Below, piece after piece: positions 24,906-34,265 of a DNA stretch of 52,331 nucleotides (within the stretch, counting starts at the first letter, position 1; each line of letters opens with the position of its first letter). The DNA is from Flavobacteriaceae bacterium (lineage in GTDB: Bacteria; Bacteroidota; Bacteroidia; Flavobacteriales; Flavobacteriaceae). The position numbers were made by a program, and so were the translations under genes. Below the pieces are notes generated by a model. It was not told the DNA's origin. It worked only from the letters and a program-made list of their open reading frames with translations, and did not search any database. Location of the stretch: contig JAHQVM010000075.1 in the NCBI GenBank assembly GCA_019634365.1, forward strand, positions 1 through 52,331, in the 5' to 3' direction.

Positions 24906-26219
24906 TTACGCATCGATCCGTGTAATCTTTGCCCCAATGGCTCGAAGGCGTTGATCAATATTTTCATAGCCTCGATCGATCTGTTCAATATTGTGGATGG
25001 TACTGGTTCCATTAGCTGATAATGCCGCAATAAGCAATGATATTCCAGCACGGATATCCGGAGAAACCATAGTGGTGGCTTTTAATTGAGACTCGAAATT
25101 ATGCCCCATTACCGTAGCCCTGTGCGGATCGCAAAGTATGATTCGCGCTCCCATATCGATGAGCTTATCCACAAAGAACAAACGACTCTCAAACATTTTT
25201 TGATGAATAAGCACGTTTCCTTTGGCTTGGGTACATACCACCAATACAATGCTCAATAGATCCGGCGTGAAACCAGGCCAAGGCGCATCTGCTACCGTAA
25301 GCGTTGACCCATCGATATAGCCCTGTATTTCATAGCTGTCTTGTTGAGGAATATAGATATCATCCCCTTTCTTTTCTAAAGTAATCCCCAGTTTTCTGAA
25401 CGTTTCCGGGATAATCCCAAGATTCTCCCAACTCACATTCTTAATGGTGATTTCACTTCGGGTCATCGCTGCCAATCCAATCCAACTTCCAATTTCGATC
25501 ATATCTGGAAGTATTCTGTGATGGCAACCTCCCAAACTTTCTACACCTTCAATCGTAAGTAGATTGGATCCTACCCCTGAAATATTCGCCCCCATCGAGT
25601 TCAGCATTTTGCACAATTGCTGCAGATAGGGTTCACAAGCGGCATTATAAATAGTGGTGGTTCCTTTGGCAAGTACCGCCGCCATAACAATATTAGCCGT
25701 ACCTGTTACCGAAGCTTGGTCCAATAGCATGTAGGTTCCCGTTAATCCGTCGGGCGCATCTACGCCGTAGAAGCGTTCTTCCCTGTTGTATCTGAAGGTT
25801 GCTCCCAATTTTATAAATCCTTCGAAGTGCGTATCCAATCTACGGCGTCCAATCTTATCACCGCCTGGTCTTGGAATATACCCTTTTCCAAATCGAGCCA
25901 GTAGAGGCCCAACAATCATAATGGAGCCACGCAATGAACTGCCTTCCTGTTTGAATAGTTCGGATTCCAGGTAATTCAGATTAATATCATCGCTCTTGAA
26001 AGCATATTTTCCCTTGCCCAGTTTTTGAATCTTAACCCCGAGGTTCCCCAAGATGGTAATGAGTTTATTCACATCACGGATGTCCGGAATGTTTTCGATA
26101 ATAACCTCTTCGGGTGTTAGGAGTACGGCACAAAGAATTTGAAGGGCTTCGTTCTTGGCCCCTTGTGGATGGATTTCTCCTTTTAAGGAATGTCCACCTT
26201 CAATTTGAAATGTTCCCAT
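24906..26219 (-). CDS. murA: UDP-N-acetylglucosamine 1-carboxyvinyltransferase
   Basis: 437 residues, a complete EPSP-synthase-like two-lobe enzyme that transfers enolpyruvyl from PEP to UDP-GlcNAc, the first committed step of peptidoglycan synthesis in the cytoplasm. Motifs: GAKNEAL (about 20-26, catalytic Lys-Asn), PRPGGDKIGRRRLDTH (about 116-131), and a C-terminal YENIDQRLRAIGAKI. The residue that is the fosfomycin-reactive Cys in E. coli is Asp here (residue 121, codon 25857-25859), so the enzyme should be intrinsically fosfomycin-insensitive, as known for Cys-to-Asp MurA. It leads a minus-strand pair with the DUF4290 gene upstream by 21 bp. Confidence 0.95.
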   Translation of the reverse strand: MGTFQIEGGHSLKGEIHPQGAKNEALQILCAVLLTPEEVIIENIPDIRDVNKLITILGNLGVKIQKLGKGKYAFKSDDINLNYLESELFKQEGSSLRGSIMIVGPLLARFGKGYIPRPGGDKIGRRRLDTHFEGFIKLGATFRYNREERFYGVDAPDGLTGTYMLLDQASVTGTANIVMAAVLAKGTTTIYNAACEPYLQQLCKMLNSMGANISGVGSNLLTIEGVESLGGCHHRILPDMIEIGSWIGLAAMTRSEITIKNVSWENLGIIPETFRKLGITLEKKGDDIYIPQQDSYEIQGYIDGSTLTVADAPWPGFTPDLLSIVLVVCTQAKGNVLIHQKMFESRLFFVDKLIDMGARIILCDPHRATVMGHNFESQLKATTMVSPDIRAGISLLIAALSANGTSTIHNIEQIDRGYENIDQRLRAIGAKITRIDA

Positions 26220-26240
26220 AGGGTATGGCGGAGATTAGGT

Positions 26241-26876
26241 TTAGAAGCGTTTGCGGTTTCGATTTTTGTTTTTCCCTTTATTGCTCGGCTTGTTGAAGCG
26301 CTTTTTGTTCTTCAGCAATTGTAGGGAATCGGAGAGATCTTCGTTGCTTTCCCGCAGGTCGATTTTTCCATCCGATAATTCGAATAAGTGTTCAAAAATA
26401 ACACTATCCTCAACGGTATCTTTATTCCAATTGAGGAAACACTTTTTCATATGGTTGGCAATGGTCATCATCAATGCCTCTTTTAAATCACCCTCTTCCC
26501 AGCCATTGGCCACATCGATCATACGTTTGATGTTGTTTCCGTAGAATCGGTACTTGGGATGATTTTGTGGGTAGCCCAAATGCTCAGGGCGCTCGGCAAG
26601 CTCTTCCCGTGAAGGTTTGGGATAAGGGGAGTCTACATCCAATCGGAAATCGGATATGATAAACAATTGATCCCATAATTTGTGCTGAAAGTCTGGCACA
26701 TCCCGTAAATGGGGATTAAGATTTCCCATCACAGCGATAATGCTCTTGGCACATTTATTTCGGGCTTCTTTATCTTCTAGGGAAATGGCATGATCTACCA
26801 TTTTTTGTATGTGTCGTCCGTATTCAGGTATAATCAAATGCTGACGCTCTGTATTGTATTCTAAATTTTCAACCAA
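26241..26876 (-). CDS. DUF4290 protein
   Basis: 211 residues, the family's usual length, beginning ENLEYNTERQHLIIPEYGRHIQKMVDHA. All-helical prediction with a strongly basic C-terminal tail (KNRNRKRF-type). DUF4290 proteins are typical of Bacteroidota and usually precede murA, as here; the function is not known. The basic tail suggests RNA or membrane contact, which is inference. Confidence 0.88.
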   Translation of the reverse strand: MVENLEYNTERQHLIIPEYGRHIQKMVDHAISLEDKEARNKCAKSIIAVMGNLNPHLRDVPDFQHKLWDQLFIISDFRLDVDSPYPKPSREELAERPEHLGYPQNHPKYRFYGNNIKRMIDVANGWEEGDLKEALMMTIANHMKKCFLNWNKDTVEDSVIFEHLFELSDGKIDLRESNEDLSDSLQLLKNKKRFNKPSNKGKNKNRNRKRF

Positions 26877-26939
26877 AATGAAAAAAGTTTAAGGAAAGTG
26901 TATCTCTCGTTGAAGTATAACGATTGCAAAATACTAAAA

Positions 26940-27230
26940 TTATAAGGAAATGACACCTTCCACCTTGGAAACTTCCAAATATTTTTCGATCACAGTATCT
27001 GGGGAATCCATGGTCACTTTAATGGTCACACTCGTATAGGTTCCTTTAGAAGAATCCCGGGTACTTATTTGTGCATCCGTCCCATCGAAAGCTGCCTCAA
27101 TTTCTGCAATTTTCCCATGATCTGCGGGCACGATGAATTTGAACATATAGGGAGCAGGCCATTGCGTATCCTCTTGTAATTGTTCCCTTAGACGTTCGTA
27201 AAATTCTGTTGATTTCTTGTTGCTCTCCAT
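26940..27230 (-). CDS. DUF493-family protein
   Basis: 96 residues from ATG 27230; an ORF start 17 codons earlier (27281) is not supported. The ACT-like ferredoxin fold motif YMFKFIVPADHGKIAEIEAAF and SKGTYTSVTIKVTM match the DUF493/YbeD family, small proteins of uncertain, perhaps regulatory, role. It is divergent from the NadR-like ATPase gene, with an 84-bp intergenic region. Confidence 0.85.
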   Translation of the reverse strand: MESNKKSTEFYERLREQLQEDTQWPAPYMFKFIVPADHGKIAEIEAAFDGTDAQISTRDSSKGTYTSVTIKVTMDSPDTVIEKYLEVSKVEGVISL

Positions 27231-27314
27231 AGCTTTTTTTAACCTAAAAAACGATTGCAAAGATACACTTTTAAGTATCAATAAAATGTTACGATATTTG
27301 TACCGAATTTACGC

Positions 27315-27884
27315 ATGGAACTATTGAAAACGAAGAGAATTGTTATTACGGGCGGACCGGCGACTGGGAAAACTTCCCTAATCGCGGGATTAACGGCAAT
27401 GGGGTATGAATGTTATCCCGAAATTATACGGGAATTTACCAAAGAAGAGGTGGAAAACAAATCGACAGAGGAACTTCAATCAAATCCTATTGTTTTTGCC
27501 GATGATTCCCTAACCTTCAACAAGAAATTGCTCCACGGTCGCCAGAAACAGTTTGAAACTTCTTTGGAATCTGAAGGGGAGTACATCTTTTTCGATCGTG
27601 GCGTAGGCGATGTGTTGGCCTACATGGATTTTTTCGATCAAGAGTACGATAATTATTTCACGGAAATTTGCTTGAATACGGCCTATGATGCCGTATTTAT
27701 ACTACCGCCGTGGAGGGAGATCTTCGGGTTGGATGAAGGCCGCTTCGAGGATTTTGAAGAAGCCATAAAACTTTACGGTTATTTAAAAGATCGTTACGAA
27801 TCATTTGGCCTATCCCCGATTACAGTTCCCAAAGATACCGTAGCGAATAGGATCGATTTTATCCTTTCCCAACTTTCGGATTAA
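27315..27884 (+). CDS. NadR/AAA_28-like P-loop ATPase
   Basis: 189 residues with a P-loop GGPATGKTS (residues 13-21), a probable Walker B/HxxD-like segment YIFFDRGVGDVLAYM (about 90-104) and a C-terminal YGYLKDRYESFG. It resembles the AAA_28 group and the NadR kinase domain, but no ligand is known. It ends 1 bp before recQ starts, suggesting coupling. Confidence 0.82.
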   Translation: MELLKTKRIVITGGPATGKTSLIAGLTAMGYECYPEIIREFTKEEVENKSTEELQSNPIVFADDSLTFNKKLLHGRQKQFETSLESEGEYIFFDRGVGDVLAYMDFFDQEYDNYFTEICLNTAYDAVFILPPWREIFGLDEGRFEDFEEAIKLYGYLKDRYESFGLSPITVPKDTVANRIDFILSQLSD

Positions 27885-27885
27885 T

Positions 27886-29781
27886 TTGAATGAACCCATT
27901 GAAATATTAAGGAAGTATTGGAGGTACGACAGCTTTCGGCCCCTCCAGGAACCTATTATAAAAAACATTCTTAACGGAAGTGATACTGTAGCCTTACTGC
28001 CTACAAGTGGAGGAAAATCCATCTGCTTTCAAATCCCTTCCCTACTCATGGATGGCATTTGTATCGTCATCTCGCCTTTGGTAGCTCTTATGGCAGACCA
28101 GGTGAAAGGGTTGAATGAAAAAGGCATAAAGGCATTACAAATACCGGGAGGAATTTCCTTCCCAGAGCTTACTACCCTATTGGATAATGCCTGTTACGGC
28201 AACTATAAATTCCTATACCTATCCCCTGAAAGACTGCAACAGGAAATCGTTCAGAATGCCATCCAAAGAATGCCAGTGAATCTAATTGCAGTAGATGAAG
28301 CCCATTGTATTTCGCAATGGGGTAACGATTTCCGCCCTTCCTATCATGAAATAAAGGTACTCCGGGGAATTCACCCGAAGGCACCATGGGTAGCGCTTAC
28401 CGCCACAGCAACCCCAGAAGTTTTGAAGGATACCATGCAACAGCTCGAATTGGAAAGTCCGAAGGTCTTTAAGGGTTCCTTTATTCGCGAAAATCTCACC
28501 TACAACGTTTTTAAGGAAGAGGATAAAGAATATCGAATCCAACAATTACTGGAAAGCAATCGCGAATCGGCCATCATCTATGTAAGAAGCAGGTCCTTGT
28601 CAGAAGAAATGGCGGCTCGCCTACATCATTTGGGGATATCGAGTACGTATTTTCATGGCGGACTGCCTACCGAAGAGAAGAACAAACGACTAATTTCTTG
28701 GAAAAAGGGGCAGGTGACCACCATGGTAGCTACCAATGCTTTTGGAATGGGAATCGATCATGGTGAGGTTCGGCATGTTATTCATGTACAACTACCTGAA
28801 AGTTTGGAAAGTTACTTTCAGGAGGCAGGCAGGGCAGGTAGGGATGGTCATCCAGCCGTCGCCACTTTGTTGTATACTGAAGATGATAAAGCGTTAGCAA
28901 AAAGGCAATTTGTAGACTCCCAACCCAAGTTCGATGACATAAAAAGGTTATACCGAACTTTGAACAATTACTTTCAAATACCTTACGGAGAAGGCGGCTT
29001 TACGGTTCATGAATTCAATTTCACCAAGTTTTGCCAAACTTATAAACTGCAACCCACTACAACCTTTCATGGTATGAATGTATTGGACCGGCTTGGGATT
29101 CTAAGTTTACAGAAAGAATTTGGTCGGAAATCGATCGTTAGGTTCTTGGTTTCTTCAGAAGAACTATTGCGCGAATTCGACCGTGAGGTATCCTTTTCGA
29201 TTGTGGGTAAAACCATACTAAGAATGTACGGCGGGGTTTTCAACACCCCTACTCCCTTGCGTATAAGCCAAGTGGCGCAGAAGCTTTCAATGCCGAATGA
29301 AAAGGTAATTACCATTCTAAAAGAAATGGACAGCAAAGGATTATTGGAACTTCAACTCTTCGAAACAGATGCCAGTATTACCTTTTTAGTGCCACGAGAA
29401 GATGATAAAACCCTGAATCCTTTGAAAAAAGAAATTGAGGCACAAAAGGATCGTAAGGCCCGTCAATTATCCAATGTATTGAAGTATGTGGAGAACGATT
29501 CGCTGTGTCGTGAGATACAAATGACCTCGTATTTTGGTGAAACCGGTAAAATGGCCTGTGGTCGTTGTTCGGTTTGCTTAAAGGAGGGGCAAAAACCTTC
29601 AGCATCCATGGAAACGATCGCCCATCAAATCCTAGAAATGCTAAAAGAAAATCCTCATGACTCCCGCAGCCTTGTGAAAAACCTTAATTTTGCGGAATCA
29701 GAAACGTTGGAGGCATTACAACTATTACTCGACGCCAAGAAGGTGCAATTGAATGCGGTGAATCAATATTTCTGTAAATAG
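27886..29781 (+). CDS. recQ: RecQ-family ATP-dependent DNA helicase
   Basis: 631 residues beginning at TTG 27886, 1 bp after the preceding stop; no ATG gives the conserved start (IEILRKYWRYDSFRPLQE). Helicase motif I TSGGKS (40-45), motif II DEAH (137-140) and motif VI EAGRAGRDG. The RecQ-C-terminal zinc site is formed by Cys in CREIQMTSYFGE and ACGRCSVC (about 536-565), followed by a short HRDC-less tail. It unwinds forked and recombination intermediates. The next gene, fmt, starts 22 bp later. Confidence 0.93.
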   Translation: MNEPIEILRKYWRYDSFRPLQEPIIKNILNGSDTVALLPTSGGKSICFQIPSLLMDGICIVISPLVALMADQVKGLNEKGIKALQIPGGISFPELTTLLDNACYGNYKFLYLSPERLQQEIVQNAIQRMPVNLIAVDEAHCISQWGNDFRPSYHEIKVLRGIHPKAPWVALTATATPEVLKDTMQQLELESPKVFKGSFIRENLTYNVFKEEDKEYRIQQLLESNRESAIIYVRSRSLSEEMAARLHHLGISSTYFHGGLPTEEKNKRLISWKKGQVTTMVATNAFGMGIDHGEVRHVIHVQLPESLESYFQEAGRAGRDGHPAVATLLYTEDDKALAKRQFVDSQPKFDDIKRLYRTLNNYFQIPYGEGGFTVHEFNFTKFCQTYKLQPTTTFHGMNVLDRLGILSLQKEFGRKSIVRFLVSSEELLREFDREVSFSIVGKTILRMYGGVFNTPTPLRISQVAQKLSMPNEKVITILKEMDSKGLLELQLFETDASITFLVPREDDKTLNPLKKEIEAQKDRKARQLSNVLKYVENDSLCREIQMTSYFGETGKMACGRCSVCLKEGQKPSASMETIAHQILEMLKENPHDSRSLVKNLNFAESETLEALQLLLDAKKVQLNAVNQYFCK

Positions 29782-29803
29782 TACAACGATAAATCTTACG
29801 TAT

Positions 29804-30751
29804 TTGAAATCACTTCGTATTGTATTTATGGGAACCCCACATTTTGCCGTTGGGGTCTTAAAATCCATTATTGAAAATGGCCACGAGGTTGTCGGCGTTA
29901 TTACGGCTCCAGACAAACCTGCCGGAAGAGGGCGTAAATTGCGACAATCTGCTGTTAAAGAATACGCACTAAGCCAAGGCCTTCAAGTATTGCAACCTAC
30001 CAATTTAAAATCGGAAACATTTTTGGAGGAACTGAAGGCTTTAGATGGCAATCTGCAAGTGGTAGTTGCCTTCCGCATGTTGCCAAAAGTGGTATGGGAT
30101 TTACCCGAGTACGGAACCTTTAATTTACATGCTTCCCTCCTGCCCGAATACCGCGGAGCCGCTCCTATTAATTGGGCCATTATTAATGGAGAAAGCACCA
30201 CTGGTGTAACCACCTTCTTTATTGATGAGAAAATTGACACTGGCGCCATTATCGCTTCTCAGGAAGTTACGATTGCATCCCGGGAGACTGCTGGGACCTT
30301 ACATGACAAATTGATGCAAGCTGGAAGTGAGCTTGTGCTCAACACCTTATCGGGAATTGCCAAGGGAGAAGCCAACCCCCAACCCCAGAACAAGGAACTG
30401 GAATACAAGGAAGCGCCAAAACTCAATTCTGAAAATACACAAATAGATTGGTCACTCCCTTTGGAAACGATTGATTCCTTTATAAGGGGATTATCACCCT
30501 ATCCTGCTGCATGGACGGTCCTAATCAATAAAGGAGCCGAAATGAAAGTAAAAATTTATGGTTGCGATTTGGAAAAGGGAGATCATACACTTACCACAGG
30601 TGAAATTGTCGCAGGTAAAGGAACATTAAAAGTTGCTACTCAAGGAGGGTATCTTCATATTCTTGAAATGCAGATTCCTGGCAAGCGAAAAATGCCAGTG
30701 AAGGATTTGTTGAATGGTTTCGAAGTAGAAAACGGGGCCTATTTCTCGTAA
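29804..30751 (+). CDS. fmt: Methionyl-tRNA formyltransferase
   Basis: 315 residues, normal length, starting at TTG 29804 because the first strand (LRIVFMGTPHFAV) needs the upstream residues; a later ATG at 29828 would cut into it. The formyltransferase signature NLHASLLPEYRGAAPINWAI (about 106-125) has the catalytic Asn/His/Asp setting, and the C-terminal domain (about 205-315) binds the initiator tRNA. It makes formyl-Met-tRNA for translation initiation. Confidence 0.95.
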   Translation: MKSLRIVFMGTPHFAVGVLKSIIENGHEVVGVITAPDKPAGRGRKLRQSAVKEYALSQGLQVLQPTNLKSETFLEELKALDGNLQVVVAFRMLPKVVWDLPEYGTFNLHASLLPEYRGAAPINWAIINGESTTGVTTFFIDEKIDTGAIIASQEVTIASRETAGTLHDKLMQAGSELVLNTLSGIAKGEANPQPQNKELEYKEAPKLNSENTQIDWSLPLETIDSFIRGLSPYPAAWTVLINKGAEMKVKIYGCDLEKGDHTLTTGEIVAGKGTLKVATQGGYLHILEMQIPGKRKMPVKDLLNGFEVENGAYFS

Positions 30752-30855
30752 ACCCTTGTTATTACTGATTTCGCGAAATTTTTGTCAAAATCACCCATCT
30801 TTATTAACAAAGCTTTCAAGTTATCAACAAAAACGGCGATTTAGCCCGTCATTAC

Positions 30856-30885
30856 TTGCGTGGATGGATAATCCGATTAAATTTG
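30856..30885 (+). promoter_or_regulatory. Promoter of the HU gene
   Basis: TTG (30856-30858), 19 bp, TAAATTTG (30878-30885): a good match to the Bacteroidota -33/-7 promoter. It lies 50 bp before the HU start; the rest of the 184-bp gap upstream holds nothing I can identify. Confidence 0.7.
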
Positions 30886-30935
30886 TAGGGCAATTATTAA
30901 AAAGTTTAACCAACAATTAATTTAAAAAGTAAACT

Positions 30936-31208
30936 ATGAACAAATCAGATTTAATCGACGGAATGGCAGAAGATGCCGGAATCACTAAAGCAGCTGCAAA
31001 AAAAGCGTTGGAGTCTTTCTTAGGAAATGTTGAAGGATCGCTTAAAAAAGGAAACAGAGTATCTTTAGTAGGATTCGGATCTTGGTCAGTATCTAAGAGA
31101 GCTGCTAGAGAAGGAAGAAACCCACAAACTGGTAAAACTATCAAAATCGCTGCTAAGAACGTTGTAAAATTTAAAGCAGGTGCAGATTTATCGAGTAGTG
31201 TAAACTAA
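30936..31208 (+). CDS. HU-family DNA-binding protein
   Basis: 90 residues, the standard length: MNKSDLIDGMAEDAGITKAAAKKALESF helical dimer part, then GSWSVSKRAAREGRNPQTGK, which is the flexible beta arm with the conserved Arg-Asn-Pro. A nucleoid protein that bends DNA. It has its own promoter and terminator and is likely highly expressed, as its low-GC, AT-rich synonymous codons suggest. Confidence 0.95.
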   Translation: MNKSDLIDGMAEDAGITKAAAKKALESFLGNVEGSLKKGNRVSLVGFGSWSVSKRAAREGRNPQTGKTIKIAAKNVVKFKAGADLSSSVN

Positions 31209-31231
31209 TCACATTATATTCATATAATGCT

Positions 31232-31260
31232 AAAACCCCACTTAAAGTGGGGTTTTTTTG
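31232..31260 (+). terminator. Terminator after HU
   Basis: AAAACCCCACTT / AAGTGGGGTTTT with a very short loop at 31232-31256, followed by further Ts. Confidence 0.9.
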
Positions 31261-31338
31261 TACCCAAAAGGAAGAATAATCAAAACAATTGGATATTATT
31301 AAATTATTACTTAGCTTTAATTGACCAAACCTTATAAA

Positions 31339-31899
31339 ATGATTGGCCTTAAACCAACCAAGGGAGTGTTGCTCGTGGCCGAACCCTCTATTATAGGAGA
31401 CGTGTCCTTTAACAGGTCGGTAGTTCTCCTGGCTGAGCATAATGAGAATGGGTCTGTAGGATTCATACTCAATAAACCTTTGGAATATTGTCTACGAGAC
31501 TTCTTACCCGAAATCGACTCAGGATTAAAGGTTTACAATGGTGGACCCGTTGAACAGGACAACCTTTATTTCATTCATCGCGTACCCGATTTAATCCCGA
31601 ACAGCATCGAAATATCGAATGGTATTTATTGGGGTGGTGACTTCAATACGATTCTCGGGATGCTTCAAAATGATGAGTTACAGGCAGACCAAATTCAATT
31701 TTTTCTCGGTTATTCTGGCTGGTCCAGTGAACAATTGGAAGAAGAATTAGAGGTAAACAGTTGGGTAATTACTAAAAATACTGCCGAAAACGACATCATT
31801 GGAGGCTGCTGTGAAAACTTCTGGAAAGAAAAAATGATCGAATTCGGAGGTGACTACGTCCTTTGGTCCAATGCACCGGAAAATCCCAACCTTAATTAA
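31339..31899 (+). CDS. YqgE/AlgH-family protein
   Basis: 186 residues from ATG 31339; an in-frame TTG at 31321 would add six residues that the family lacks. The start MIGLKPTKGVLLVAEPSIIGDVSFNRSVVLL is highly characteristic of this family, as is SVGFILNKPL. The biochemical role of YqgE is unknown; it is a small cytoplasmic protein. The stop overlaps that of the convergent aminotransferase gene by 4 bp. Confidence 0.88.
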   Translation: MIGLKPTKGVLLVAEPSIIGDVSFNRSVVLLAEHNENGSVGFILNKPLEYCLRDFLPEIDSGLKVYNGGPVEQDNLYFIHRVPDLIPNSIEISNGIYWGGDFNTILGMLQNDELQADQIQFFLGYSGWSSEQLEEELEVNSWVITKNTAENDIIGGCCENFWKEKMIEFGGDYVLWSNAPENPNLN

Positions 31900-32741
31900 G
31901 CCAATCGGGCTTTCGCATTTAGTTTCCCTAACAAATCCTTTGCCACCGTATGGTCGTATTCTTTCTTACGGTACTTGGTGATAGGCTGTATGCCCACTAT
32001 GGTATTGGTAACGAACATCTCGTCTGCTTTCTGGAGTTCAAAAGGCGAAACTGGTGTTTCTTCAAGGATATAATCGGGTAACTGTGCTAAAATCGCTATG
32101 AGCTGTTTTCTTAAAATGCCATTCAAACAACCATCTGTTAACGGGGGCGTTTTAATCTTGTATCCATTCACGAGAAACAAATTTCCATTCAAGGCCTCTA
32201 CCACTTGTTTCTTATCATTGATGAGCAAACAGTTTTGATACCCATTCTCCTGGGCAAAAACGCTTCCCAAAATGTTCACCGCACGATTATTGGTCTTCAA
32301 CGTAGAAAGTAATCCAGCTGTGATGTAATGATCCTTGAAGAGTTCTACTTCGTAGGGGGCTTCAGAAAGTACATAAAACGGATTTTCAAGGGGTTCGACC
32401 AAAATAGCATAAGACACTTCTTTAGAATTTGGCGTGTATTTTCCTCCCCATCCACGCCATACCAATAGCTTCACTCTAAAAGCATGATGCGTTTCGGATT
32501 GTGCCTCCAAGGTTTTGGTGATTTCCTCTTCTAAAAATTCCAAAGTAAAGTCCATGGGTATTTCCATACGCATTATACGCATAGAAGCCATCAATCGAAA
32601 ATAGTGGTCTTCCCAGAAAAGAATTTTTCCTGCAGATACTTTAATAGTTTCGAAAACTGCATCTCCATAATGCAATCCTCTATTATTGAACGACATCTTG
32701 GCATCCTTACCCGAAACAATGGTACCGTTGTAATTTATCAT
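31896..32741 (-). CDS. Class IV aminotransferase (branched-chain aminotransferase or aminodeoxychorismate lyase type)
   Basis: 281 residues, PLP-dependent fold type IV. Visible parts: NNRGLHYGDAVFETIKV (about 20-36), VKLLVWRGWGGKY, LKTNNRAVNILGSVFAQENGYQNCLLIND (contains the region of the PLP-Lys), and a C-terminal TNTIVGIQPITKYRKKEYD. Length fits 4-amino-4-deoxychorismate lyase (folate pathway) or D-amino-acid/branched-chain aminotransferases. Start at ATG 32741; it lies just after a terminator. Confidence 0.82.
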   Translation of the reverse strand: MINYNGTIVSGKDAKMSFNNRGLHYGDAVFETIKVSAGKILFWEDHYFRLMASMRIMRMEIPMDFTLEFLEEEITKTLEAQSETHHAFRVKLLVWRGWGGKYTPNSKEVSYAILVEPLENPFYVLSEAPYEVELFKDHYITAGLLSTLKTNNRAVNILGSVFAQENGYQNCLLINDKKQVVEALNGNLFLVNGYKIKTPPLTDGCLNGILRKQLIAILAQLPDYILEETPVSPFELQKADEMFVTNTIVGIQPITKYRKKEYDHTVAKDLLGKLNAKARLA

Positions 32742-32769
32742 AAAAAAACCGCCTTTGAAGTAAGACGGT
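32742..32769 (-). terminator. Terminator of the START-like gene
   Basis: On the minus strand ACCGTC / GGCGGT (with a G-T pair) and then T7; located between the START-like gene and the aminotransferase gene. Confidence 0.6.
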
Positions 32770-32796
32770 GCAAAGATACTTTATTCCGATCTTCTT

Positions 32797-33183
32797 TTAC
32801 GTAGAGCCTAAGATATGTTTTAGATTGGAGACCATATTATCCCAAAGCATTTTCCCTTCTTCTATCTCATCCTCTTCGGCGAAATCGGTAACCATTAGAG
32901 AAACATCTTTGGTAATATCGTCGACTTGAATGCGCAACTCGAAATAGAAATCCGTATCCTCATCATCTTCCCAACGAAACTTTATACGTTCACCACTTTT
33001 TTTACCCAGCAATTGCGCGCGTTCTTCACTGCCTTCCCAGATAAAGGTGAAAAATTCACCTCGAGAGTTGACATTGTCTGCGTACCATTCGCTCATACCG
33101 GAAGGAGTTGATATATATTGATATAGTAGGGATGGAGAAGCCTTTATGGGAAACTCCATTTCGTATTTTATTTTTTCATCCAT
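32797..33183 (-). CDS. START-like domain protein
   Basis: 128 residues from ATG 33183 (an ORF start 10 codons earlier is not supported). A helix-grip START/SRPBCC fold beginning IKYEMEFPIKASPSLLYQYISTPSGMSEWYADNVN, typical of the small START-like proteins of Bacteroidota, which bind hydrophobic ligands in other cases. The ligand is not known. The C-terminal end is acidic. Confidence 0.82.
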   Translation of the reverse strand: MDEKIKYEMEFPIKASPSLLYQYISTPSGMSEWYADNVNSRGEFFTFIWEGSEERAQLLGKKSGERIKFRWEDDEDTDFYFELRIQVDDITKDVSLMVTDFAEEDEIEEGKMLWDNMVSNLKHILGST

Positions 33184-33353
33184 GTGGTATAATTCAGTTA
33201 GCTTTTGCCCCAATATAGATATTAATTTGAAACTTAAAAAGAAAGGTCTGCAAATTTTTCACCCCGATCGTTAAACAACGGAAATCACCTCCATATGGCA
33301 ATTCAATTCTATTATTCCGTATATTTAAGTATTGCGGGTATCACCATGAAACA

Positions 33354-33396
33354 TGACGTAAATCATTGTTAAACATTCCTTCGGATTATAGATTTG
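33354..33396 (+). promoter_or_regulatory. TGAY-N4-RTCA operator and -7 box of USP gene 33413-34249
   Basis: Dyad TGACGTAAATCA (33354-33365), then 23 bp, then TAGATTTG (33389-33396). This 23-bp spacing recurs at eight other promoters of the island. A CRP/FNR-type activator there would sit near -41.5 relative to a start about 33401. Start codon at 33413. Confidence 0.75.
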
Positions 33397-33412
33397 ACTT
33401 AAAATCACAACC

Positions 33413-34249
33413 ATGAATCGAATACTTTTACCCACCGATTTCTCTGAAAACTCGAAAAACGCAATTATCTATGCTCTTGAGTTTTTCAGAGGCCAATCCT
33501 GCCATTTTGTAATTTTGAATGTACAGAAGCCGTCAGAATTTGTCTTGGATGATTTCTATACCGCCCCAGCGACGGCCACCTTGCATGAAACCATTTTAAC
33601 CGATAATAAAAAGGCCTTGGAAACTTTACTGAAGGAGTTAAAAGAACCATATCTTTCAGAAAACTATTCCTTCAAGGCCGTAACAGAATTCGATTCATTG
33701 ACCCACGCAATATCACAAATGATAGATACCGAAAACTTGGATCTTGTTATCATGGGCTCCAATGGAGCTACGGGTGCAAGTGAAATTGTTTTTGGAAGCA
33801 ATACCTTGAAAGTCATTCGCCAAGTAGATTGTCCCGTACTTATTATTCCTGAAGGGTATCGCTACCAGAAGCTGGATACCTTGCTATTTTCTGTACATAA
33901 TCAGGAAATTGATATTCAAAAAATGGGACTTCTCAAAAATATTATCAAATTGAAAAAACCGAAGGTACGGTTGTTGAATATAGAAGATGCAGGTAAGTCT
34001 AAGGAGCGTCCATATGATTCTTCACAATTAGATCACTTTTTCGAGCAGAAAATACATGAATACCACACCCTGGAAGGAGTTCCACTAGCGATCGGAATCG
34101 ATGCTTTTGTGCAACTGCACTCGGTACAACTTCACGCCCTGTTCATGGAACGGGAAAGTTTTTTGAAGCGTTTCCTAATAGGATCTGCCAATTCTGAGAT
34201 TAACTACAAAAGCCGGGTTCCTCTCTTAGTACTTCGCCATATCAATTAG
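33413..34249 (+). CDS. Universal stress protein, two UspA domains
   Basis: 278 residues: N-terminal UspA domain about 1-145 and C-terminal domain about 146-278. The first domain keeps the ATP-binding motif G-x2-G-x9-GS (GSNGATGASEIVFGSN, about 121-136). The second domain lacks the full motif but keeps an IGS near the end. Begins RILLPTDFSENSKNAII, as do the other six USPs of the island. Soluble cytoplasmic proteins, generally induced by starvation, anoxia or respiratory block. Transcribed alone from a promoter with the island operator. Confidence 0.92.
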   Translation: MNRILLPTDFSENSKNAIIYALEFFRGQSCHFVILNVQKPSEFVLDDFYTAPATATLHETILTDNKKALETLLKELKEPYLSENYSFKAVTEFDSLTHAISQMIDTENLDLVIMGSNGATGASEIVFGSNTLKVIRQVDCPVLIIPEGYRYQKLDTLLFSVHNQEIDIQKMGLLKNIIKLKKPKVRLLNIEDAGKSKERPYDSSQLDHFFEQKIHEYHTLEGVPLAIGIDAFVQLHSVQLHALFMERESFLKRFLIGSANSEINYKSRVPLLVLRHIN

Positions 34250-34265
34250 AACCCCAAAAAGGGTA

